Made by a program: the position numbers and the translations under genes. From SpSt-501 sp037481615 (lineage in GTDB: Bacteria > Desulfobacterota > Desulfobacteria > Desulfobacterales > SpSt-501), in the NCBI GenBank assembly GCA_037481615.1, contig JBBFLI010000005.1: a stretch of DNA of 64,000 nucleotides; one strand, given 5' to 3'. The notes beneath the pieces were generated by a model that worked only from the letters and a program-made list of their open reading frames with translations, was not told the origin of the DNA and made no database searches. The first letter of the stretch is position 1, and every line of letters begins with the position of its first letter. Below are positions 1-9,040 of this stretch, in pieces.

Positions 1-479
1 ATGGTCCCGCCGCCCGTGCTCAGGATGATCGGCTTGCCCACCCGGGCGATGTACTTGAGCAGCGGGATGTTCTTCAGATCCCCGGAGGCCACCTTGAAGG
101 CGGGCATCTCGAGCTTGGCCAGAAAATCGACGCTCGGAAAATCGAAGGCCGTCGCAAACATCGTCACCCCGATCTCCTGCGCCCAGGCCTTGAGCTCGCG
201 GTACTCGCTCTCCCCGAACTCGAGCGCCTCGCGGTGCTCGCCGTAGGTCGCCCCGAAGCTGTTCTCGTTGTCGTAGGGGCGCTCGTAGGCCGCGCGCGTG
301 AACAGCGCGCGGTTGTCGCGCTTCTGCAGCTTCACCGCATCGGCCCCGCACTCCTTGGCCACCTGGAACATCTCCATGCAGGTCTTGAGCCTGCCCTGGT
401 GGTTGTGGCCGATCTCGGCGATGACGAAGCATGGGTTTTCGTCGTTGATCGTTAGGCCTTCGATGGTCAGCTGGCGCAT
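1..479 (-). CDS. NeuB/SpsE-family nonulosonic acid synthase, 3' part beyond the window
   Basis: Partial gene; only the first ~159 residues are present because the window begins inside it. The family condenses phosphoenolpyruvate with an N-acetylated hexose to make a sialic acid, pseudaminic acid or legionaminic acid. Visible family features are the N-terminal IAEIGHNHQG stretch, AVKLQKRDN at residues ~48-56, and FKVASGDLKNIPLL at ~131-144, the (beta/alpha)8 barrel of NeuB proteins. The ATG at 479 lies 13 bases inside the 3' end of the preceding glycosyltransferase gene, so the two are translationally coupled. The exact sugar cannot be told: the C-terminal SAF/antifreeze domain and the companion genes are outside the window. 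Family assignment is firm, substrate unknown. Confidence 0.87.
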   Translation of the reverse strand, partial: MRQLTIEGLTINDENPCFVIAEIGHNHQGRLKTCMEMFQVAKECGADAVKLQKRDNRALFTRAAYERPYDNENSFGATYGEHREALEFGESEYRELKAWAQEIGVTMFATAFDFPSVDFLAKLEMPAFKVASGDLKNIPLLKYIARVGKPIILSTGGGT

Positions 480-1627
480 CGCATCCTTCCGTTGAGCTGT
501 TTTCCATTCCCCATCAGAGACCTGTAAACTGCTCCGGTTTTGATCGCGGTGCAAGTCCAGCTGAAATGCTTTGCGCGCTGAAGCCCCTTGAGGGACAGTT
601 CTCTGCGCAGCCTCTCATCCCTCAGGAGGCGAAGCATTGCAGAGCTGATTGCCTCGGGTGATTCCGGATCGACGAACAGGACCGCCTCGCCGGCCACTTC
701 CCGCAACGCTGGACGATCGGCAGTTATGGTGGGAATTCCGAGAGAAAGCGCTTCCAAGACCGGTATCCCGAATCCCTCGTAAAGGGAAGGATATGCAAAA
801 ACCTTCGCCCGGCGGATGAGTTTGAACTTCGCGGCTTCATCCACATAGCCCGTAAAGACCACGCGTCGCTGCAGATCGAGTTCCTGGACAAGGTTGTAGA
901 GGCTTTTACATCCCCATCCTTTTCTCCCCGCGATAACCAGCTGAAGGTCTGATTCTTCGGGGCAAATCCGGTGGAAAGCGCGGACCAGGTTGAATAGGTT
1001 TTTCCGCGGTTCGAGAGTGCCGACGAAAAGGATGTAGCGTTCACCGATACCGTAGTGCCGAAGAAGTGTATCGACCACCGAATGTTCGGGTGGCGCTTCC
1101 GGCGGTGCGAGATGCACTACCGTCAGCTTTTTGGGGTCTACGCCCATGCGATCCTTCAAATCGTTGGCTGTCGACTCGGAAACGGCGATGAGGCGATCGG
1201 CATGGGAAACCGCAAGACGCGTAAACGTTCCAAAATACCACCGCTTGATCGGTAGATGCCAGTGAGGCCCGATGAAAAAGGTCAAATCGTGTATGGTGAC
1301 TACGCGAGAAGCTGCTGTCGCGAACAGCGGAAATGAATAATGCAGGGAGTGCACCAAATCGATACGGTATCTGCGAACAAAATAAGGAATCCATGCCTGC
1401 TCCAGCACAAAACGGAAGGGGAGGAGTCTATAGATCCTGCCGGGGACCTTGATCCTCTTGATGGCTCGGCCAGGCAAGTCGTCGAAGGCGTTTTCATCGC
1501 TCTGAACAAGAACGAAATAATCATGATCGGGAACGAAAAGGGCCAGAGATCGGATCAGGTGGACTGCATACATTCCCACCCCGCTCTTTAGCTTCGGGAT
1601 CTGGCTGGCGTCGATCAGGATCCTCAT
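467..1627 (-). CDS. Glycosyltransferase, GT4 family
   Basis: Predicted retaining GT-B sugar-nucleotide glycosyltransferase of 386 residues, acting at the cytoplasmic face of the membrane in glycan assembly. Seen: N-terminal MRILIDASQIPKLKSGVGMY (acceptor-side glycine-rich loop), a VTIHDLTFF strand near residue 115, the GTLEPRKNL hinge motif near 200, and PSLYEGFGIPVLEA near 275, containing the E-x7-E nucleotide-sugar binding pair. Its stop lies inside the following neuB-like gene (13-base overlap) and its start is 9 bases from the upstream capsule-synthesis-like gene, so the three form one transcription unit. The closest well-known relatives are WbpZ/mannosyltransferase-type enzymes, but donor and acceptor cannot be read from sequence. 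Confidence 0.88.
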   Translation of the reverse strand: MRILIDASQIPKLKSGVGMYAVHLIRSLALFVPDHDYFVLVQSDENAFDDLPGRAIKRIKVPGRIYRLLPFRFVLEQAWIPYFVRRYRIDLVHSLHYSFPLFATAASRVVTIHDLTFFIGPHWHLPIKRWYFGTFTRLAVSHADRLIAVSESTANDLKDRMGVDPKKLTVVHLAPPEAPPEHSVVDTLLRHYGIGERYILFVGTLEPRKNLFNLVRAFHRICPEESDLQLVIAGRKGWGCKSLYNLVQELDLQRRVVFTGYVDEAAKFKLIRRAKVFAYPSLYEGFGIPVLEALSLGIPTITADRPALREVAGEAVLFVDPESPEAISSAMLRLLRDERLRRELSLKGLQRAKHFSWTCTAIKTGAVYRSLMGNGKQLNGRMRCAS

Positions 1628-1636
1628 TCCTCAGGA

Positions 1637-3334
1637 TCACTCCAGATCAGATTCAGGGGAATCAAAGACGAATTCCTTCCCGGACAGAATTCCGTCGCAA
1701 ATCAAGTCAAGCCCTGGGCTAGCTCCCGGAGCCAAAGCTTCGAGGGTTTCGATCCGCATGCGGTAGGGTGGATTGCCGCCTGTGGGTTCCATGAACTCGA
1801 GAGGAATCATGCGACGAAAGAAGAAATGATATGCATATTTTCGGGCTCGGAGAATTTCAGCGGATGACATGCAGTTCAAGCGCGGAAGACGATCCAACTC
1901 TTGAATGTATTCCGCTGGTGTCGAAACATCACAGGCGATTCCCTTGTTTCGTATCCATGCCTCTCCGGCTACGATGACGGGAATCCCCATGGCGGCGAGC
2001 TCGATTCCGGTTTTCGTATTGTAAATTATGACCGCGTTGCACCTTTTCATGACGGCGTAGGTGCTCAACGGGCTCTCCGGGTCAATCAGGAAAACGTTTT
2101 CTGGAATCGCCGGGTAGCGCTTGCGAATTTCATCCGCCACTCGCTGCCGCGACGGCAGGCCGCCTTGTATTTCAGCAGGGTGAATACGAATAATCAGCTG
2201 CAGATCTTTACGCTTTGAAAAATAGTCGATGCTGGCGATCAGCCATGAAATCATGTCGGGGAAAGCATTTGAATTGTAGTGCAGCGCAGCATCCCAGACG
2301 ACACTGGTCAACAAACCGATACACGGCTTCGAAAAGTCAACGCCAAGACGCCGGAGGGCATCTTCGACCCGGAATAGCGGTTTTTCATGAAACCAGATCC
2401 AATCCTGTGTCCCTCTCCAGCGGCTGGCCAGGTAGTCCATAAGCCGCTTTTCCTTCTTTTCGCCCCAAGCCATATTCTCCCACGAATGAACAGGTTCTGA
2501 GATCATGGTGCGGTGGTAGGTGTCATGATGGCTGAATATAAAGCATTGCTTTCGGTATGCGGGGTTCCAATTGACAACGCGGATTCCTTTTTTACGACAC
2601 AATGCCCCGAGGATGCCCTGAGGAACGTAAATCCCGTGATTAAAGACCACGCAGTCGTAATGGCTTGTATCAAGCAGGCGGCGCAGCGCTGTTTCAGAAA
2701 TCAGCGAAGCTTCGAGATATTGGCTGGCGATCTCTTGAGAGTATTCTTCCTCGTCGAAGTCTCCACGTGCGAAAAACCTCAATGCTCCAGCGCGTGCCTG
2801 TTCCCCGAGGTCGAGTTCTTGATGGCGAAAGGAACCGAGTTGCGCAGCAGGCACTTGCTGCGCCAGTGCATGACACATTGTGATTTCATGGTGGTTGAGA
2901 AGCTCACTGAAACACCGGATCGGCAGCCCCAGAGGTTTGAAGGAGCGGAATGCCGGTCTAAAGCATGTCGAACAAAAGGGTCTTGTAAGAGGACGGCACT
3001 TGCCTTTGGTGAGCTTTCCGAGATAGCCAATTTCGCAACCCATACAAGCGGGCAACATGGCGTCACAGAGTAAAAATTCCACTCGGCTGCCCCTCAGGCT
3101 CAGTGCAACCGCCAGCATACTCTCAAGAATAGTGCTTCCGATCTGGGACCCCACACAGGTGGCCACAAGGATTTTCAATGATTCCTTGTGCCGTTCATTG
3201 TTCTTCCAAAGACTGCGACCTCTTTGTAACAAGGGTCGCCAGTCAGCATATCGAAAGGATGCGTTCAAAGTTCGCGCAAACTTGCGCATCAAAAATGATT
3301 TCTTCAATAATTTTCTGTATAGGGGGTAATTCAT
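1637..3334 (-). CDS. Capsule-polysaccharide-synthesis-like protein, copy A
   Basis: Protein of 565 residues resembling the Capsule_synth (Kps/Lip type) GT-B-like proteins. The C-terminal half has an ordinary GT-B layout: IGLLTSVVWD near 335, an RIHPAE motif near 385 that in this family precedes the nucleotide-sugar site, and YNTKTGIELAAMGIPVIVAG near 445. The N-terminal half holds a cysteine cluster (CMGC, then FCSTC, residues ~98-125) that could bind metal. A clear paralogue lies at 10985-12661, sharing long matching blocks such as the HxTYHRTMI segment and HFFFRRMI near the C terminus. No membrane segment or signal peptide. The upstream 670 bases are non-coding or decayed sequence next to a dead transposase, so this copy may have become separated from its original operon. 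The exact sugar transferred is unknown. Confidence 0.75.
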   Translation of the reverse strand: MNYPLYRKLLKKSFLMRKFARTLNASFRYADWRPLLQRGRSLWKNNERHKESLKILVATCVGSQIGSTILESMLAVALSLRGSRVEFLLCDAMLPACMGCEIGYLGKLTKGKCRPLTRPFCSTCFRPAFRSFKPLGLPIRCFSELLNHHEITMCHALAQQVPAAQLGSFRHQELDLGEQARAGALRFFARGDFDEEEYSQEIASQYLEASLISETALRRLLDTSHYDCVVFNHGIYVPQGILGALCRKKGIRVVNWNPAYRKQCFIFSHHDTYHRTMISEPVHSWENMAWGEKKEKRLMDYLASRWRGTQDWIWFHEKPLFRVEDALRRLGVDFSKPCIGLLTSVVWDAALHYNSNAFPDMISWLIASIDYFSKRKDLQLIIRIHPAEIQGGLPSRQRVADEIRKRYPAIPENVFLIDPESPLSTYAVMKRCNAVIIYNTKTGIELAAMGIPVIVAGEAWIRNKGIACDVSTPAEYIQELDRLPRLNCMSSAEILRARKYAYHFFFRRMIPLEFMEPTGGNPPYRMRIETLEALAPGASPGLDLICDGILSGKEFVFDSPESDLE

Positions 3335-4006
3335 GTTCGTTAAAATAAGCGGAAAAAAGACATCCGAGAGTTCCGTGATAGAAATGGGTTTATAAGACGC
3401 CCATGATAATGATCAGGCAGGCCAGGTTTTAGAAATGATAAAATGACGCGAGCGCCACACAAAACATCTACACTTTTCCTAACGAAAGTGTTTATCGCCT
3501 CCGCTATAACACCTGGGCTGCCTATCTTCACGAGCGGCATCAGGCGCTCAAAGTGATTTTCTTCCTGAACCAAGCAGAAAGTCCAATAGGAAATCTCCAT
3601 CTTCGCTTAATCGTCTGCCTTCTGCCCTGATGCCTTCATCTAAATCGCACGGCGGCTCAAATCGTTCGGCAGCGCCTCGGTCTCTTTCCCGCAGATATCC
3701 TTGAATCGGCAAAGGCCAATTTCTTTTCTAACTTTCATGATGGAAACGGCTCCCTTCGTAGTCAATACTTTCCACACAATGTCATCTTTGATGAAAACTG
3801 CCATCTTTCAACTTCAATCTTGCATTTTGGTTTTTTGAAGCAGAGAAAATGCTTTTCAGAGTTCAAAAATCTTCTGTATATAAACGTAGCTTAGTTTGTT
3901 CTTTGGAAAATAGCGAAGTAGAAGTTTGTCAGTGCCCAAATAGTAGCAAAATGGTGACGTTGGGGAACACCTCACCGGTGTTTCCCGCTTACCTGTTGTC
4001 GGTTTC
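3335..4006 (-). other. Gene-free, A+T-rich interval
   Basis: About 670 bases with no gene I can support. Short open frames at 3340-3600 and ~3643-3738 on the minus strand have no recognisable motifs and no convincing ribosome binding site. Near the right end (about 3963-3985) a short imperfect inverted repeat, GGGAACACC then GGTGTTTCCC, lies just beyond the stop of the decayed IS1380-like transposase and could be a remnant of that element's end. Any promoter for the capsule-like gene at 1637-3334 should lie here, but I see no clear -35/-10 pair. Confidence 0.4.
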
Positions 4007-5040
4007 TTATTGCTGTGTGACCATCACGCGGTATAAGACAAACCGCATGGGGTGATCCCATTTGGTCTTGATCCACGGCTGCCGGCTGCGGCGGATCACA
4101 TTGGCCGGAAGCTCCAGCAGCAACAGCCCCAACCGCTTGAGCCGCGCCGTCGCCAGCGCCTTGGGCAAGCCCAATCGGCGGATGCAGTTGAGAAGATTGT
4201 AGGCGATCAGCCCGGTCAAAAACAGTGCATCGTTCGCCCAGAAGCTGTTGGTACGAATCGCGGCGGCGCAAAATCGTTTTTCAACTCCTCGATCTCCTTC
4301 TCCACCACGGTGCCGCGGTTGTAGAGCCGCCAGATGGTCTCCGCGTTCAGGTGCAGGCTGGTCACCACCACCTCGTAGCGGCCCTCCATCAGCTCAAAGA
4401 GCGGCAGCTGCGCCGGCTGCTCTTTCCCGGGCCGGTTTCTCTCGATCACCCCAAGCGCCGGCGACAGCTCTACTTGTCGAGCTGTCAGTAAATATTCGCG
4501 GTAAAGTGGCCATCGCCGATCGCGCGCCATTTTTTGATCTTCGAGATCTCTCCGGCAACGCCGGCCATCAGCTTGCGGATAAACCCCTCCAGCCTGTGGC
4601 CGGTGCCACAAGAGCCTGGACGCAGATAGCCGTCCACCACCGCACGGGCACCCACATCCACTGCCACCGGCTGTGCGCACGCGCTCACTCAAACCGGTGA
4701 CGATCCGCTCCAGACCCAAATTATGCGACCAGCGCATTTCTCCCAGCCGACGCCCGAAGGTGGACGGATGGGCTATCGCATCCCATTCGAAAAAGGCCGA
4801 AAGCGCCTCGTCCTTCAGCAGGGCCGTATCGCTGATCGCCTACCCGTCCATCATCCGCAGGGCCACCAACTGCTCCAACAATGAGCTCATCGAATGGTGT
4901 TTGTCGAGGTCCAAATCGGCGCTGAGGTGTTGCAACGGCTCGCGTACCGAAAAATGCTCCAGCGCACGGGAAATCAGCGCCATGCCGGCATGCGAAGTTG
5001 ACGCTTTCCCGACGAAAACAATCTTGGCTTTTCCTTGGGA
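4007..5040 (-). pseudogene. Decayed IS1380-family transposase
   Basis: Remnant of a DDE transposase spread over several minus-strand frames. N-terminal part (about 4840-5040): a KIVFVGKASTSHAGMALISRA segment typical of the IS1380 start, ending at an in-frame stop near 4840. Middle (about 4490-4740): MRWSHNLGLERIV, then sequence poorly matching the catalytic core, perhaps with an internal deletion. C-terminal parts: RYEVVVTSLHLNAETIWRLY and VVEKEIEELKNDF (about 4280-4380), then after a frameshift near 4255 TGLIAYNLLNCIRRLGLPKA and a tail to the stop at 4007. At least one nonsense change and two frameshifts make it inactive. It sits between two gene blocks of the polysaccharide locus, marking a past insertion. 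Confidence 0.8.
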
Positions 5041-5456
5041 GATGACTTTACGCGGGCGGCCTTTTCCGCCATGTCGTGTTTGCAGCCTTCGATGATCCCT
5101 TTCTCGTGGGTCGACCACGGTTAAGTTCTCAGGATCATTATTAAAGTATGCTCTCTTTTTGGGTAATACCTGATTGCGGCGCAATATCCGCGTTCAAGGC
5201 TTCTTCGATGGTTGTTGTGAAAACGTACTCATGGCTCTTCCCTGGTCGAAACCATGGCGAGGTAAATAGCGAAACGATCCGGCTGCGCGGCATTCTATGA
5301 CCTGTTCAATTCAGCCGTGGCTAATTTGACCTTTGAATTGGATAATTTGCTTTTAGCGTTTCTTGATCATCACTCGTCCCCCTGAGCTCCGAACCAGAGC
5401 TTGGGATCCGGTTCAAATTTTGAAAAACATGCTCTGGCGCCAGCGCCATTTCAACA
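5041..5456. other. Gene-free interval downstream of the GT2 gene
   Basis: About 415 bases between the transposase remnant and the end of the glycosyltransferase at 5457. It may include the outer end of the dead insertion sequence. I see no open frame with recognisable content, no clear terminator for the upstream glycosyltransferase, and no obvious promoter. Confidence 0.35.
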
Positions 5457-6494
5457 TCAATGCTTTTTCCGGAACCGGGATTCGATCCACAGAAATAAAC
5501 TGCCCATCCCCGTTTTTTTTATTAAAGATCTCAATAGGTTGTAGGCGAGGTCGATATGCGGATTCACAACCGGACCCATTCCATGGCTGAGCAGTTCGGC
5601 CATGGTGCCAATCCGTAGGGCTCCTTGGATGACAACTCCGAAATAATCCGCTTTGAATATGCCGTCTTTTTTTAAGGTTTCAAAAAAAATCGAAAAGAGA
5701 TTTGGGAAAAAAGAAAACATGCGCCTGAAAAAGCTGGACGGTTCTTTATTTTTGATCCGCGCGGCAACGCGCCCTACTTGGTACGATCTTTTCAACATGT
5801 AACTGCGCTTCATTTTGTAAGGCGGCACATAATGAAGCACGGAGCATTCTAAGGAATAATAGACCTTCTGGGATTCATGTGGAATTCTGCGGCGGTAGTC
5901 TTCAAGAACGGCTCTCTCTTCCCCCAGTCCAATCTGATTTCCTTTCATTCCAAGATTTACATTGAAGCCGCCCAAGTTGAACAGGAGCTCGCGGCGGATG
6001 ATGAAATTTCCTCCGCTAACCCTGCAACTGGTCGAAAATCCAGATCTTTCAGCAAAATTGCGTAATTCATAGCGGTCTTTGAACCATCGTGGGCGGGAGG
6101 AATCATAGTATGGGAATATTGGGCCGCCAATGATATCGGGTTGGTATTTATCGATGACTTCCAGGAGATTGTTCAGGTATCCTTCGGGAGCCATGGAGTC
6201 ATCGTCCAAGTAGGCGAGATATTCTCCTCGGGCGACTTCAGCGCCCTTGTTTCTGGCGTAAGAAAGGCCTTGCCTGTCTTCCTTGACGTATACGATATGG
6301 CGATAACCAGCAGCGATTCGCGAGACGATGGCCTGGGTATCATCTGTGGAGTTGTTGTCAACAACGATTACCTCGTATCGTTTCCCCGGAGGAGACTCCT
6401 GCGTCATTAGGCTGGTCAGGCACTTTTCGAGGAGGCGCGAGCGGTTGAAGGTGCAGACGATCACCGATAAGGAAAACGTGCACGGGTTCATCAC
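5457..6494 (-). CDS. Glycosyltransferase family 2
   Basis: 345-residue GT-A fold glycosyltransferase. Seen: SVIVCTFNRSRLLEKCLTSL at the N terminus, DNNSTDDT near 48, a metal-binding DDDS motif near 96-99 and GGNFIIRRELLF near 160, all standard GT2 positions. It probably adds one sugar to a lipid-linked glycan on the cytoplasmic side. The C-terminal third lacks a clear transmembrane pair. It starts 6 bases after the stop of the large fusion gene upstream, so the two are co-transcribed. Donor and linkage cannot be determined. Confidence 0.87.
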   Translation of the reverse strand: MMNPCTFSLSVIVCTFNRSRLLEKCLTSLMTQESPPGKRYEVIVVDNNSTDDTQAIVSRIAAGYRHIVYVKEDRQGLSYARNKGAEVARGEYLAYLDDDSMAPEGYLNNLLEVIDKYQPDIIGGPIFPYYDSSRPRWFKDRYELRNFAERSGFSTSCRVSGGNFIIRRELLFNLGGFNVNLGMKGNQIGLGEERAVLEDYRRRIPHESQKVYYSLECSVLHYVPPYKMKRSYMLKRSYQVGRVAARIKNKEPSSFFRRMFSFFPNLFSIFFETLKKDGIFKADYFGVVIQGALRIGTMAELLSHGMGPVVNPHIDLAYNLLRSLIKKTGMGSLFLWIESRFRKKH

Positions 6495-6500
6495 GTCCTC

Positions 6501-8768
6501 CTAATGGTCTGAATTTTTCTTTCGAAGAAAGATGGCCCCGAAGGTGTAGGGAGTGTTTCCAAAGCGATGGTGAATGAGGTAGGATTCTTGATTGTCGTAG
6601 AATCCTTGATTCCCCATTAGGTCGAAGTGCCCCGACTGCAGAAAAGTACGTTCGATATCTTGCTCGCTCTTTAGCTGATTTCGCGGCCGTGTGTCCTTTC
6701 CGTAGCCGACCACCCCTGGTGCTGGATTGCGATAATCAAACGTTATCGCAAAGATACCGCCTGGCTTCAGACATCGGGCTATTTCCGATAGAGCAGCTTG
6801 TTTAATGTCGTAGTCGAGGTGTTCAAAGACACAGATGGAAAAAGCGTGGTCAAAGTACTCATCGGGGAAATCCAGCTTGCGCATATCCATAATGTAGGAA
6901 TGAAGGTTCCATCCCATGGAAATCGCGATTTTCTGACATTGACGGCTCAGTTTTCGATTGAGTTCGACGGAATGCACCTCGTACCCTAAGGAGGCGAGGT
7001 AGCAGGTAAAGAGGGAAGCACTACCGCCACCGTCAAAAAGCCGAGCGGAGGGGTTCAAATAGGGAGATGTTATTTTGAGAACCCAGTAAATCTCCCAGTA
7101 AAGGAACCAAGGGAACCTGACGTCGTCGGCGCAATCGGGAAGTGCTTGATAATTGAGCCTTTGTTCGATGCCCCGGGCAAGTGCCTTTGCCTCATGTTCA
7201 TTGGTTCGAACAGTGATTTTTCTGTTGATAAAGCGCCCGTAATTCCTTTTAAGCATTTTTAGAAGACTTGGCTTTTCGATCGATTCCTCAGGCAAGGTCC
7301 CAACCCAAGAGGACATCCATAAACCCTTCCGGAATAAAGTATTAATCAATAAATTTAATGACTTGACGGTAGACTCGGCATCTTTTGTAAGAAGATCTGA
7401 ACGGCTCATTGTTTTGTTAATGATTACAGCTCCATCGTTCATCTTTGCAGATCGATCGTCATTTTTCTTTGCCACGCCCATGTTGAGCGTATTGTTCCAA
7501 ATCTCAACCCGGATCCTGATGTCCTCTTCGCTAAACAAATCGTTTTCATGTGTTTGGAAATTAAAATATTTTTTTTCTGAATTTAATTGGTAAATATGAG
7601 ACGTATTGAACTCTGTCATTTCTCGTTTATGATCATTCACGATCTCGTTCATACGGGTCACCAGGTTTTCTATGGGATCCCCGTTGGATAACATTTCCCT
7701 TTCCGCCCAATCGCGTAAAGACTGACTTACATTTTTGGGATTACAATCCTTGCATAAATCAATAAAATCGTTCTCCTGAAGGATCCTGGGAACATGCCTG
7801 TACCATTCGCATTGAATGGAATCAGGAAATGAAAATGGCTCAAGCATATATGCAGGCTTGCCAGCCACCGCAGCTTCGATCAGGCTGGTACTATAGGAGG
7901 ATACGACGAGGTCGCTGGCTAGAATCCAATCGCGTACAGACTCTTCTTTGATAAAATGAAGGTTTGGCGATCGTGTTCCTATATGTTCGCAGAAAAATTT
8001 ATGCATCAGCTTGGAATTGACTGCCGGCCGTGGACGGAAGATTACGCACAACCCGTTTTCCGACCCAGCGCGGTTACACCAACGAAGAACGGTTTCCAGT
8101 GACTTGATGCAAAAATCCCTTAATTCATAGATCTCTTTAGGGTCTGCACCTAGCTCATGAAATAACTTTATTTTGTCTCCGATAAACGCCCAGCGATAAT
8201 TTTCGGGCAAAAAAATCCATTTCCATTGGGGATTTAATCCATAAAGATTTGCGAGTGCCCATCTCGTCTTGAAATAATTTCGATATGGCAACTTATATAG
8301 CTGATAGGCGGGATGGCCGTTGACGAAAATATTGCACCTCGGGACTCCATGGGCCATAAGATAATTTAGATAGAAATCACCCCATGCGTGGTGAATAACG
8401 CTTCTCTTGGCAAAGTCGTCCGATGGGGCTTTAATTTTCCATTGAGCACTATAGTGGATCTGCTCCCAAGCCAAATTGAAATGTACCGATGACGGCCAAA
8501 TCTTGACATAATCTTCCGTAGCCAGGGCTCCAGCTGAAAAATAGAAAAACGGATGGACAACAACCCGTGGATTGAGACGAGCCATCGATTCAATTGCATG
8601 GGCATAGTAGTTTCGTATTTCGATTTCTAAGCAGTACTTGTAAACTGCAAGGCTCTTCACCGCGCAGGCGACATCCATCTCGCGTGCTGTATGTTCTACG
8701 AACCACAGCACGTCGACTGTCTTTTTTTGATTTGGATCATTTTTCCCCTTCATGACTCTCCAGGGCAT
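6501..8768 (-). CDS. Surface-carbohydrate biosynthesis protein fused to SAM methyltransferase
   Basis: Long 755-residue two-part protein. Residues ~15-380 resemble the GT-B-like surface carbohydrate/CDP-glycerol-transferase-like proteins, with VIFRPRPAVN near 247 and VSSYSTSLIEAAVAGKPAYM near 290-310, where the nucleotide would bind. A poorly conserved linker spans ~380-560. Residues ~570-755 form a class I methyltransferase: LFDGGGSASLFTCYLASLGY as motif I, SVELNR acidic end, DFPDEYFDHAFSICVFEHLD as motif IV and LKPGGIFAITFDY as motif VI. The methyltransferase resembles the stand-alone one at 10122-10988. The start at 8768 has a strong AAGGAGTG ribosome binding site. A transfer-then-methylate (or chain-capping) enzyme is plausible but inferred. 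Confidence 0.72.
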   Translation of the reverse strand: MPWRVMKGKNDPNQKKTVDVLWFVEHTAREMDVACAVKSLAVYKYCLEIEIRNYYAHAIESMARLNPRVVVHPFFYFSAGALATEDYVKIWPSSVHFNLAWEQIHYSAQWKIKAPSDDFAKRSVIHHAWGDFYLNYLMAHGVPRCNIFVNGHPAYQLYKLPYRNYFKTRWALANLYGLNPQWKWIFLPENYRWAFIGDKIKLFHELGADPKEIYELRDFCIKSLETVLRWCNRAGSENGLCVIFRPRPAVNSKLMHKFFCEHIGTRSPNLHFIKEESVRDWILASDLVVSSYSTSLIEAAVAGKPAYMLEPFSFPDSIQCEWYRHVPRILQENDFIDLCKDCNPKNVSQSLRDWAEREMLSNGDPIENLVTRMNEIVNDHKREMTEFNTSHIYQLNSEKKYFNFQTHENDLFSEEDIRIRVEIWNNTLNMGVAKKNDDRSAKMNDGAVIINKTMSRSDLLTKDAESTVKSLNLLINTLFRKGLWMSSWVGTLPEESIEKPSLLKMLKRNYGRFINRKITVRTNEHEAKALARGIEQRLNYQALPDCADDVRFPWFLYWEIYWVLKITSPYLNPSARLFDGGGSASLFTCYLASLGYEVHSVELNRKLSRQCQKIAISMGWNLHSYIMDMRKLDFPDEYFDHAFSICVFEHLDYDIKQAALSEIARCLKPGGIFAITFDYRNPAPGVVGYGKDTRPRNQLKSEQDIERTFLQSGHFDLMGNQGFYDNQESYLIHHRFGNTPYTFGAIFLRKKNSDH

Positions 8769-9040
8769 ATTTCACTCCTTACCGAAGCGGCTCTGGTAAC
8801 GAAAACTCAAACATCTATCCTTGTCGGCTTTGTCTTGTATGCCATGCCATTTACTATGCGTTATTCTAAAACTTTTGCATCGGAAGCCTCCCCCTCTCAA
8901 AAGCAGGGGGAGAACGCCTCAAGATATGGAACCTCCGGGAGATCAAAGACTGCTGCTTAGCTGCATAGCGGCTTCGAGATCCTTAACTCTCCGAACTTCA
9001 GTCAACCTCAAAAGACCTCCATATTCGAAGGAGTTTACTT
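8769..9040. other. Intergenic interval
   Basis: 272 bases without a gene, between the family 4-like glycosyltransferase stop and the ribosome binding site of the fusion gene. It contains the perfect hairpin at 8888-8912, listed separately. No convincing promoter was found, although this is the largest gap inside this half of the cluster and a secondary promoter would be reasonable here. Confidence 0.5.
8888..8912. repeat. Perfect 8-bp inverted repeat
   Basis: CTCCCCCT (8888-8895) and AGGGGGAG (8905-8912) are exact inverted repeats around a 9-base loop. In RNA this gives a very stable GC hairpin. No T-tract follows on either strand, so it is not a classical intrinsic terminator. Its place between two co-oriented genes suggests an mRNA-stability or pausing element. 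Confidence 0.6.

Noticed and set aside
3340..3600. Possible 86-residue minus-strand protein
   Set aside because: No recognisable motif, no clear ribosome binding site and atypical composition; treated as non-coding.
8871..8920. Intrinsic terminator at the 8888-8912 hairpin
   Set aside because: No T-tract follows the hairpin on either strand.
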